Shown in pieces: positions 34,047 to 42,985 of a stretch of DNA of 64,000 nucleotides. Below the pieces are notes generated by a model that was not told the DNA's origin, did no database searches, and worked only from the letters and a program-made list of their open reading frames with translations. The translations under genes were made by a program, and so were the position numbers. Position 1 is the stretch's first letter; every line of letters begins with the position of its first letter. Origin of the DNA: Synanceia verrucosa (Eukaryota > Chordata > Actinopteri > Perciformes > Synanceiidae); the NCBI GenBank assembly GCA_029721515.1, contig CM056550.1, positions 19,591,119 through 19,655,118 on the forward strand. Direction: 5' to 3'.

Positions 34047-35110
34047 CATTTTGTCATATGAAGACAGTCGTCCTCCTTCAATCTAAAACAAAAAGTCAAA
34101 AGGGGTTAAAGTCTCAGAAGTTAAGGATTATTTATCTACATCAAGAATCTTTGTCTTATGTCCAAGACATATTTCTAATGTCATTTTGCAGTTTTTATTC
34201 ATGACCTCATTATCCTACAATAATGTATATGCATGTGAATTATACTTTATGTACTGTATGTAGTATTCTTGTATGTATACTCTGTGGTAATATAGTTTTT
34301 CTTTCAATAATCCACATCTGTTTGTGTACTTCTGCAGCTGTGACACTTCAATCCCTGTGGCAATAAATAAAACTTAATGAAAGCAATCATTGCCAAACTA
34401 CCATACAACTATCAGTATAATTGTTGCTCATATTATAATTATTAGAAGCAGTAGTGATACTAGTGTTAGTAATTAGCAGTATTTGTACAGAAAGTAATAG
34501 TACAAATCAAGAGGATTGCTGACCATGGTTTCTGTTGTCCAGCACTTCCAGACACAAAGTGTGTGTGGTTTCTGCAAAAAAAAAAAGAGAGGAATAAAAC
34601 AGAAACCATTAATACCAGACATTGCAGGGGACTGACACGCAGTGCCACAAGGTGGCACCAAAAGGCCACAATGGTGTCAGCTACCCACCTGCACTGAATC
34701 ATCCCATTAAAAGGAATATATCCAGTTATACATCCAACAAGTAGGACACATGGGCTGTGAATATAGCAAATACTAAACCATAGGCATGTTACCTGAGTAC
34801 ATTTATAGACAATTACGATTACTAATATTACAACAAGATTGACCAAAGCTGCTTTATAGGGTGACATGCTCCACACAGCTAGAAGCTAACACCTTCCGTA
34901 GTTAGCAAGTCCAGCAGTAGCCAAAAGGAAAAAGAGCAATAATTACCAAAAAGTGATGAATATAGTGTAAACCATAAATATATGTAACCTAATGTACTTA
35001 CAGTTCAGGAGACGCAAACAACAGTCAAAATAAAGCAGTTAAACCCCGCTTTGAGCTTAATTAGCCAAACTACAGACAGACGTCGTTAACGACTCTGAGG
35101 AGGCGGAACC
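34047..35110 (-). ncRNA. Cryptic spliced transcript, three candidate exons, head to head with the dydc-like gene
   Basis: Three minus-strand blocks have good splice signals. The first (ending near 35003) ends CTCCTGAACT before GTAAGTAC. The second, 34524-34571, follows a long T tract ending TTTGCAG and ends ACCATG before GTCAGC. The third, 34047-34082, follows TTTTGTTTTAG and ends AAAATG before GTAAGTAA. The second and third are 48 and 36 bases long, both multiples of three. Further exons must lie to the left. They could be 5' exons of scn4a, 9 kb away, or an independent noncoding or short-protein RNA. The first exon is about 0.6 kb from the divergent dydc-like start codon, so the two may share a promoter. 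I do not recognise a product. Confidence 0.4.
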
Positions 35111-35624
35111 TACCACTGTAGAGGGGAGTCGGAATAGTCCAAGTGGTCTTGGCCTTTTTTTTAACACTTAACACTAACCCCACTTTAACACTTTAAACGT
35201 TTACTACGTACTATTAGTGGTAGTTTTAGTTGTAGTAGCGGTAGCAGTACGCTAGATGTTGAAGTGGTAGTAGCAACAGTAGTAGGGGAGATTTTAGAAG
35301 GACTGAGGGGAACGTTAATAGTGTGACACCGTTACCATAGTGACACAACCTCTACATCCGGGACGCTCAGTGGAAACGGTTAGTTTTGATGAGTTCCTTG
35401 TTTTAATGATAAATTGGTTAAATGAACTGTTAATTTTAACTAAATCACATAAAGTTAAATTCAAATAATCCGCATATTAATGTAAAAACGAAGAAGAAGT
35501 TTGACTTCTGCTCCGGGTAAGTTGATGTAAGTAAATGAAACGATAACTGACGAAGGTGGCTCGCTGTTCGCCATTCACAAAGTCAGTTTAAGCTGTGTTT
35601 CGATCGTTCACGCAGATTAAAAAC

Positions 35625-38449
35625 ATGGACTCTGAGTATGTGAAAAGACACCTGGGGAAGTGTCTGGCAGACGGACTCGCTGAAGTGGCTGAGCGCCGTC
35701 CTGCGAACCCCATCCTGTATCTGGCCCACTGGCTTTACAAGTTCAACTCAAATGCAGAGTATGAGACAGAGGTAAGCTGCTGTTTAGTTATGGTTTAAGT
35801 ACAGGACCACTTGTTTTTGAAGGCAGGGGCGTATTTAGTCATTTGGGAGCCCAAAGCAAACCCAGTCATGGGGCCCTCTATGTCAAAAAAAAGACAACAC
35901 CAAAGACTAAAGACAGCTTAAGGTACTAGGTCCATATTTATACGTCCACCTATCCAGTGAATTATATTTATCACTGAATATGAATGTTTATCATCGACTA
36001 AAAAGTGTGAATTTGAGGAAATTGTCCTTTTCTTGAGCTAGATAGAGTCCTTGATGGTTATTATCTAACAAGTGAATCATCTCAACACATTGACAGCATT
36101 TTGATATATTTTTAAGCATATGAATTAAGACTAAAACAACAAGAATTGCTTTAAATCAAAGGAAACTGTATCACTCAGTTTTTATGGGGCGTTTGGGGGG
36201 GCTCTGGTAATCTTGGGGCCCCAGGCAATTGCCTGTTTGCTTATGGTAAGTCCCCCCTTGTCTGAAGGATTTATCACCCATTTTACAATACTCACTTAAG
36301 TCAAGGCCTGAATACAGGACTTTTACTACACTAGCTAATAAACTGCTGAAGTTACCCCTGCTCACTGCTACTGCTACTAAAGCCCTGATCATTAAATGGG
36401 TTTTGAGATCTGCAGTAAAGGATGACACAGGTTTAGACAGTCTAAGCTCCTCAAGCTGAGCTCTGTGAAGTGTATAGAGTCTGTGGCAACAAACACCCAG
36501 TCACCTTTTACCTTTAGCTACCCACAAGAGCAATCCTTTTAAAAAGCCTTGGAAATTGTCCTTTTATCATTTTGTAAAACTGCAAGTATCAAGGATGCTA
36601 ACTATATGTAGTCTTCTTTCTTTCAGTCACAGACCTTTTTTTGTACCACTTTTATTTGCAGAAAAATGCCATTTTGGCGCTCCTGGAACAGGAGCGGGCA
36701 AAAGCCAGAGAAGAGGCGATGCACCAGGAGGAGGAGAGAAAGATCAGCGACACCTTGGAAGAGACGCAAAAAGTAAGTTGTGTGACAAAATCATTATTTG
36801 ATCTTAAACTGGGTCTTTTTTAGATCATCTAAAACCTCATCCAGAGTTTTTGTTCTGCTTGAGGGATTGAAGTTACTTTTTGTTTTGTTTAGTTATTTTC
36901 AGATACTGTTTTGTTAGAACTAGCCTTAAGAAGATCAATGTTCTATTTACCTTTTTTGATAAGTTAATTTCATGCCAAAACTTGGAGGAACATCAGACTA
37001 AGACAACAAAGTCCAGTTGGGCATTTTCATTACACATTACATGACATTTTGAGTGCCCTCAAGTGCAAATCAAAATCACAACATCAGCAGATATCTGAGA
37101 GGGATGATACACAAATGTCAGCAACAACAGAAGCTGCTGAGGACGACAAGCCTGCAACAGAGAAGAAGACAGACACCCCTGATGCAGAAAAGCAACAAAA
37201 TGAACATCAGACTGAAGATCAGGAAAATAATGCTGAACCGGAGGTGATAAAAAGTAGATCTTAAATCCGTGTGTTTCTGGTGGTGGTGCCTCCCTGATCC
37301 TTTGCAATCACTTTGAACCTTGGTTTTGATTCGTTAGTTCTTTCTTATTATTTAATGCATGACTCTGCTCGTGTGCTGTGGAAATCGAGACAAAATGATT
37401 TCAAATGGTTTAAAGAGATGGGGTGTCTTCTCTCCCGGGTAAAGGTTACAGATAATGTAACCAGTCCAGAGAAAAAACCTTTGGAGGCCAGTAGCTCATC
37501 CCTCTCCGAAGCTCTCAGCACAGAGGTCAAAGAGGAGGCTGCAGAAATGCCCGTTGAAGAACCCAAAGTGGAGCTGAGGAGCGATCAAGAAGAAGGGCAA
37601 ACAGAGGTCGAGCCGAGCGGCAATAATATAGAAGAGAAAACAGCAAACACAGATCAAATAGCAGACGAGGAGAAGGTGATAAGGGCGAATTCCATCTATA
37701 CCGTTTTAGTACCATGATACATAACAAATAAAACAACTAATGTAAATGTACAGTGAGAGCGAAAGTTTCATGTTATTGTGCTCTGCAGGTGGTTGATGAC
37801 GCTGACGTTGCTGAGCAGACCGAAGCGTTTCGCTCGACTCCCAGCCGAGACGCTGACGACTTCAAACCAGACGAAACAGGCGAGCTGCACGTCAAACAAA
37901 GCCCTCGTTCCCCTGAAGACACAGAGAAGGTGATGAAACACAGGTTGCGAGTGCAGGCTAAAGAGCAAGGAAAGATGAAGCTGAAGAGAGTTTAGACTTC
38001 ACTTCTTTACATCACATCATTTCACCAACAGGTTGGTGAAGGGGAAGCTGGTAAAGTGGAGTCAGCACCACAGAGTGAAGGTCTTTCCACAGAAGACACT
38101 AACCAGGAGACACAGAAACCTGGTTCTCCACCTCTCCAGGACCAGGAGAAGGTGACTAGACTTTAGCAGAATATGATTCTTTGCACATAAGCAGCAGAAG
38201 ATAGTCAGCCAGACTGTTACAGAATCAAGAGATAGAAATGCTTTTGTTTAATGCCTAACCAGAGCTGATCTGATCACCTCATCTCAGGAAGCAGACCGGC
38301 AGCGAACAAGTGAGGCCACTGATATCTCGGCTCCAGCCGATGAAGACATCACATCAGAGGGAAAGACGCCGAGCGAGAAACCACAAGAGGAGCCTGAAAA
38401 CTCTCCTCCTGACACAGAAGACGTCCAGGAGGAGGTAGATGAATCATAG
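35625..38449 (+). CDS. DPY30-motif protein of the DYDC1/DYDC2 type with expanded acidic tail, 7 exons
   Basis: Exons are 35625-35771, 36662-36772, 37091-37243, 37445-37675, 37789-37929, 38032-38151 and 38288-38449. All introns are phase 0, giving 354 residues. Residues 1-49 (MDSEYVKRHLGKCLADGLAE, then RRPANPILYLAHWLYKF) are the Dpy-30 motif, a two-helix dimerisation bundle that binds amphipathic helices in radial spokes, sperm proteins and SET1 complexes. Residues 50-86 form a charged coiled coil (ALLEQERAKAREEAMHQEEE). Residues 87-354 are a low-complexity Glu/Asp/Thr/Ser/Pro tail. The mammalian proteins are about 177 residues, so the tail is an expansion. The next gene is prxl2a, as in the human DYDC-PRXL2A region of 10q23. 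Start: first ATG, beginning the conserved motif. Borders of exons 3 and 4 are the least certain. A polyadenylation signal lies at 38792-38797. Confidence 0.8.
35824..36260. mobile_element. hAT-like non-autonomous DNA transposon in intron 1 of the dydc-like gene
   Basis: The left end is CAGGGGCGTATTTAGTC. The right part is GGGGCCCCAGGCAATTGCC followed by AAGTCCCCCCTTG. The flanks TTTGAAGG and TCTGAAGG form an 8-base target duplication with one mismatch, as produced by hAT transposases. The 437-base copy has no coding capacity. Confidence 0.6.
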
Positions 38450-38791
38450 ACAACATGTAATAAAAATGACAAAAACAAGTGTATGAGCTTTTTTTCCACT
38501 TAAAGGTGGTATTAAGTGGGAACCTTTCTTCCACGGAGACAAACAAAATATTAATTTTGGACAAAATATCATTAATAACATAAAAATGCAACAATTTGAA
38601 TTAAGTAAATAGTTTTATTCACTTGTCTAAATGTGCTGTGGATGTGTTATTTTTTTGAAAATTATTCATACACATGAAAAAGGTATAGTTGTGAGTTTTG
38701 TGTCCATACATGATCCATCTTTTACTTAAGTTTAAATGATTTTTATAGCTCCTGTATACATGTAGTTTGACATGCAAACATAAATCATTAA

Positions 38792-38797
38792 AATAAA
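38792..38797 (+). terminator. Polyadenylation signal of the dydc-like gene
   Basis: AATAAA about 340 bases after the stop codon, the first canonical signal downstream on the plus strand. Confidence 0.5.
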
Positions 38798-39160
38798 CAT
38801 TATCATCAATATTATTGCTCTTTTATTTGGTTTATTCCGGTATCTCTGCATGAATACTGTGGCCTACAAGTCACTTATTTAAACTTACTGCTGTGATGAC
38901 AGTGCAGATTTCCTCTCAGTGACCTTTGAACCGAGGGAGGAGCGCCACGATGGCGAATAATGACTCTTGTGTTTAATTTCTCAGTATCTGCTGTCTGATG
39001 ACGGCATCACTTATCAACCACAGCTGTGTTAAACCGCCACACTGGGCTGGGCTTGACCAACACTAGGAGGAGCTGCAATTTAAAAAAAAAAAACACTTTT
39101 ATTCGAGCAGCTGCAGCCACAGAGGAGCTGCTGGAGCTTAGATGTGTTGAAAGGGCAGAG

Positions 39161-41033
39161 ATGGAAATGGTTCTGGGGGTTATAACCAACACTGCGGCTG
39201 CAGTCGGAGGCCTCATCACTGCTGTCACGAACTTTTTCACTGACTTGTTCCTGACGTCTCCACTGAAAGCCACTATCAGGCATTTAGAGGAGACTGAACT
39301 GAAAACACTGAAAGGAGGTGAGTCTGAGCTAGTTGTGTTGAAAGGAGCCATTGTTTTAGTTGGAATGTGTTTATTCTGTTGCTCAACTCTTTTACCCTTT
39401 CGCCTCATTTCCTCAACTAGATGTCAGGATCCTGAAAGCGAAGAGTCTTTGGGAGAGGTCTGGAGCTGTCGTCATGGCAGTGAGGCGGCCTGGATGATTC
39501 CTGTGCAGAGAGGTGATGATGTCATGTCAGTGTCTCGTCACATATAGGCTAAATGTCTTTATAAGATACACAAATAAGCCATTTGCTTCCCGAGAAGGAA
39601 GTTTCAACCCCTTAACAGCCATTTAAATCATGTGTTGTAGCTGGTAAAGTCACATTTTCCCACTGAACAATTATGTGTTGAAGCTACTAATATTCAGATC
39701 ATAGCACTCCCTACACTTCTACAACAAATCTTCTTAGTGTCATCTGAGAATTTTAGAAACATTTACCCTAAATATTGACATATTTACTGTCTTTGGAGTT
39801 TATTGATCTAATGATTGAGCTGTCATCCAGTGGATCAAGAGCTTTTAAACCCTTCTGTTTGTATTTCTGTCATACTTTTGATGTTAGCTCTCGAAGGTAA
39901 ACTTCTGTTAATCACAGTGACAAATAATGAAAGACACCAGTCACATAAGACATACTGCAACTACCACTATATAAATACAGCCGATCAATTAATAAGAGGT
40001 GAGTGGTGTCACTGAAAATAGAAAAAACAAACTTCAAGTGGTTCATTTATAATTAATGTCAGTTAAGTCACTAATGCATAAAGGAGGGCATTCAATAGTG
40101 CTTGACCCTATGACCCACCGATGAAAGCATTGCAATATTTGCAGTGTATATTTGTGGTGACACTTCCTGGAAAAAGACTGCATGTTCATGCATCAGTAAA
40201 AAGACTCCAGTATTTTGTATTTCTTTTCACCCAAATTCTAAATCAACCAGGACTGAAATTTTACGAATGGTCACTTTAAAACATAAAAATACAGCCAGTG
40301 TCAGAAACATTTACAGTCAGATAAGGTCAGCAGTTTATTATTAGTTGGCATGTGCAGCGTCTTTTTGCTGATCCTCTCATCGGCTGCAGGAGGCTGCAGA
40401 GCTGTCCTCTCTGAAGCCCCAGCTCGATGAGCTCGGGGTCCCTCTGTACGCTGTGGTGAAGGAGGACGTCGGCACTGAGGTTCAGAACTTCAGGCAGTAC
40501 TTCAAGGGAGAGATCTTCTTGGATGAAAAGGTGGACTTTTTTTTCCCTCTAATGAATCGGTGTATTGTGATGCTGAGGTTTTCCTTTTCATGGATCTGAG
40601 GGAAATCAGTTTGCATGATTGAATCAAGGCTTCTGGTTTGTCTGCTTGCCTTGCAGAGACGATTTTACGGACCCCGTGAGCGCAAGATGGGTCTCCTGGC
40701 GTTCCTGCGCGTTGGGGTGTGGATGAACGGCCTGCGGGCCTTTCAGAAGGGCTTCATGGGAAACATTTTGGGAGAGGGTTTTGTCCTTGGTGGGGTCTTC
40801 GTCATTGGACGAGGACAGCAGGTCTGTTCCAGCAGTCATCACTATACAATCAGTTATATAATAAATACATGACGAGGAGTATTTAGAGCTATACAACGTG
40901 TATATTTCTATACCCACAGGGAATACTCCTGGAGCACAGAGAGATTGAATTTGGAGATAAAGTCAACACTGATGATGTTATCCGAGCTGCCAGAAGAATA
41001 CCACAAGAACTTGCGCCTTTAGAGAGGAAATAA
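39161..41033 (+). CDS. prxl2a: Selenoprotein U1 (peroxiredoxin-like 2A, FAM213A family), UGA read as selenocysteine, 5 exons
   Basis: Thioredoxin-fold redox protein of the SelU/PRXL2 family. Exons are 39161-39317, 39421-39512, 40390-40530, 40657-40821 and 40920-41033, 222 residues. Residues 1-30 hold a hydrophobic N-terminus (ITNTAAAVGGLITAVTNFF), then SPLKATIRHLEETELKTLKG. Exon 2 reads VVMAVRRPG, then an in-frame TGA at 39495-39497 (codon 78), then FLCRE. Mammalian PRXL2A has cysteine at this place (a CFLC redox motif), while fish SelU has selenocysteine, so the TGA is recoded and not a stop. The frame stays open through LYAVVKEDVGTEV, YFKGEIFLDEK, GGVFVIGRGQQ and GILLEHREIEFGDKVN to TAA. 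A SECIS lies 145 bases after the stop. Without recoding the protein would be 77 residues and lose its fold. Neighbours match human 10q23. Confidence 0.93.
39495..39497 (+). other. In-frame UGA selenocysteine codon
   Basis: It sits at the first position of the family's CxxC motif, in the context RRPG-U-FLCRE, and is paired with a 3' SECIS at 41166-41232. Confidence 0.93.
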
Positions 41034-41165
41034 TGCGTCTTTAACGTCTGCAAAATGCACAGAAACCATATAAAGAACATTCAGATATGTTTAAAGTCTT
41101 ACAGTGTACATCAGTGTACCGGTCTCGGGGAAAACATGGAAGCATTTTGGGGTAAGTTGGAGGTT

Positions 41166-41232
41166 CTGAGTGTGTTAATGATGGTCTGTCTTTAAACTTC
41201 AGAGAGCGAGCAGACCTGATATCAACACTCAG
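41166..41232 (+). promoter_or_regulatory. SECIS element of selenoprotein U1
   Basis: Helix I is a perfect 8-bp pairing of CTGAGTGT (41166-41173) with ACACTCAG (41225-41232). The SECIS core is ATGA (41178-41181) opposite TGAT (41217-41220), giving the tandem G-A pairs that bind SBP2. Helix II pairs GGTCTGT (41183-41189) with GCAGACC (41210-41216), with one G-U. The apical loop holds the conserved adenines (AAA at 41194-41196). It lies in the 3'UTR, 43 bases before the AATAAA. Confidence 0.92.
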
Positions 41233-41274
41233 TTTCCTGTGTTACTCTGTGAAGCTGCTGGGTAACCTTTGACC

Positions 41275-41280
41275 AATAAA
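41275..41280 (+). terminator. Polyadenylation signal of selenoprotein U1
   Basis: AATAAA in ACCAATAAAACATG, 242 bases after the stop codon and just downstream of the SECIS. Confidence 0.75.
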
Positions 41281-41808
41281 ACATGACTTTATTCTCTACC
41301 GTTTGTTTTTATTATTCAATTCCTGGGAGCATTTGTTCAGATGTTGGCTGAAAGAAATCTTAAATCCACTTTGTGGAGGATCTTAATGGAGCCCTATTGT
41401 TAAAATTGGTGCTTTACAGCAAGTTTATAACAAACAGTAGTCCACATATAAAACATAAAGATGAAATAGTAATATATACTGTTTTTTTAAAAGGCATACT
41501 TTTTGTATAAGGGGAGAGGTATTATAGTCAATATTCACAGTTATTGCTGTTCAGGTGGAGTAGAAATGAGAAATAAAAGAATATTTACGTTTCTGCTTTG
41601 ATAATGTCAAATATGATGGGGTCACTACTTGACTGATTTGAATAACTATATCCATCAAAGACGTTTTTAATCAACTTGATTTTGTTCACTAATCAATTAA
41701 AACAAACTTTATTGCAGACATATAGATGGAGGTATATACAAGCAGCAGAAGCCTTGTTGGTGAAGGATCAGGAGAGAAGCTCAAAGTGAAGGACCTCTCC
41801 AAAATTTC

Positions 41809-41881
41809 TGCCCCGTGTGAGGCTCGAACTCACGACCTTCAGATTATGAGACTGACGCGCTGCCTACTGCGCCAACGAGGC
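41809..41881 (-). tRNA. tRNA-Met (elongator), anticodon CAT, copy 1
   Basis: The minus strand gives a 73-base cloverleaf: acceptor GCCTCGT paired with ACGGGGC plus a discriminator A, D-arm GCGCAGTAGGCAGCGC, anticodon loop CTCATAA with CAT at 41846-41848, and T-arm GTGAG-TTCGAGC-CTCAC. It is intronless. A four-T run on the transcribed strand directly follows (41801-41804), a minimal Pol III terminator. The internal A and B boxes are intact. Confidence 0.95.
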
Positions 41882-42099
41882 CTAAAAAAGGCTTTTTCAC
41901 TGACGTAACACAAAGGGACAGAAAAATGCTCAACTCTGAACATTTAAGGAGGACTAATAAGTGTATATATAATTAGTAAGCGTCACGACACTATTCTCTA
42001 TCACTATTTAATGGCAATGAGTCATTTTCTATCGTGATTCGCTGTCAGTTGATTGGCGCATTAGTCATCCAATCAGATGCTCTTCATTCACAACAAAGC

Positions 42100-42985
42100 A
42101 GCCAATCAGCAGGTGCGAGGGGCGGGGTTTACACCAGCTGGAGGCATGTCCCGCACAGGTAGGGAGGTTGGCTCATTCTGCACAACATGGACTCAGGTAG
42201 GCTAAAAAAAAGAAACAGCTGAGCTTAGTTTGGGATGAATTTAAGAAATAAAAAAAGGAACACTTAGAACTTGTTCGTGATAATATTTAATCCGTTTACT
42301 GCATTTTGTTCTCGGGGTTGAACCCTTCAAAACGGTTGCTGAAGTATTTAATTTGTTGTGTGTGTTGGCGGAGATGCGCCTCCATTAGTTCCCGGATGTA
42401 TCAGATATCTAAGAGGAATAAACGCTTAATTTAAACTGGGACGCGCGTTAATTAATTGTCTCTATGTTGGTGTCGATAATGGGGTTGTGACGCAGATTCG
42501 CACTTTTTTTTTATTCTGGGGGAAACCCCAAGGTGACGACACGAGGACACACTGTATTAGTTTAGTAACAGGTAACCATGGTAACAGCACCATGTGACAC
42601 CCTGACTGTTAAGTGGGTCAGGCCTGGGCTAAATAACCCTATTAAATCCTATTTCTAGCCTCACCTGAACACACCAGAGACAGCACGTTTGTTGCCTGAT
42701 GTCCGAAATGTGATCCAGCTTTTTTACTTTTTAACACGTGTTGTTTGTTCTGTGAGACTCCGACAGGTGAGAGACATGCAACATGGGCAGGAATGGACCA
42801 AAGTGTGACTCCAGGAAGACAAAGAGTCAGCTATCATGTCACACAGCAACCAACGTCGGTGAGTTGGGAGAGAAAAAAAAAAAAAATCAAGCACGATCAC
42901 AGTGGAAATGTGGTGAAATGTGAACATGAGGATGCCCTCCCTCGTTCCAGACTCCTACCTGTGAAAGGGGACCCCTCCGGCCTCC
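42100..42985 (+). promoter_or_regulatory. pdzd7 promoter region and 5' noncoding exons (tentative)
   Basis: A GC-richer stretch at 42100-42200 contains ATGGACTCAG followed by GTAGGCT, a possible first exon. A second exon may begin after GACTCCGACAG near 42767. A third acceptor before ACTCCTACC (about 42950) starts the exon with the main ATG. Exon borders here are guesses from splice words. Confidence 0.35.

Noticed and set aside
39495..39497. Reading the TGA as a pseudogene stop
   Set aside because: The frame is intact on both sides, all splice sites are good, a SECIS is present and the family has selenocysteine here in fish.
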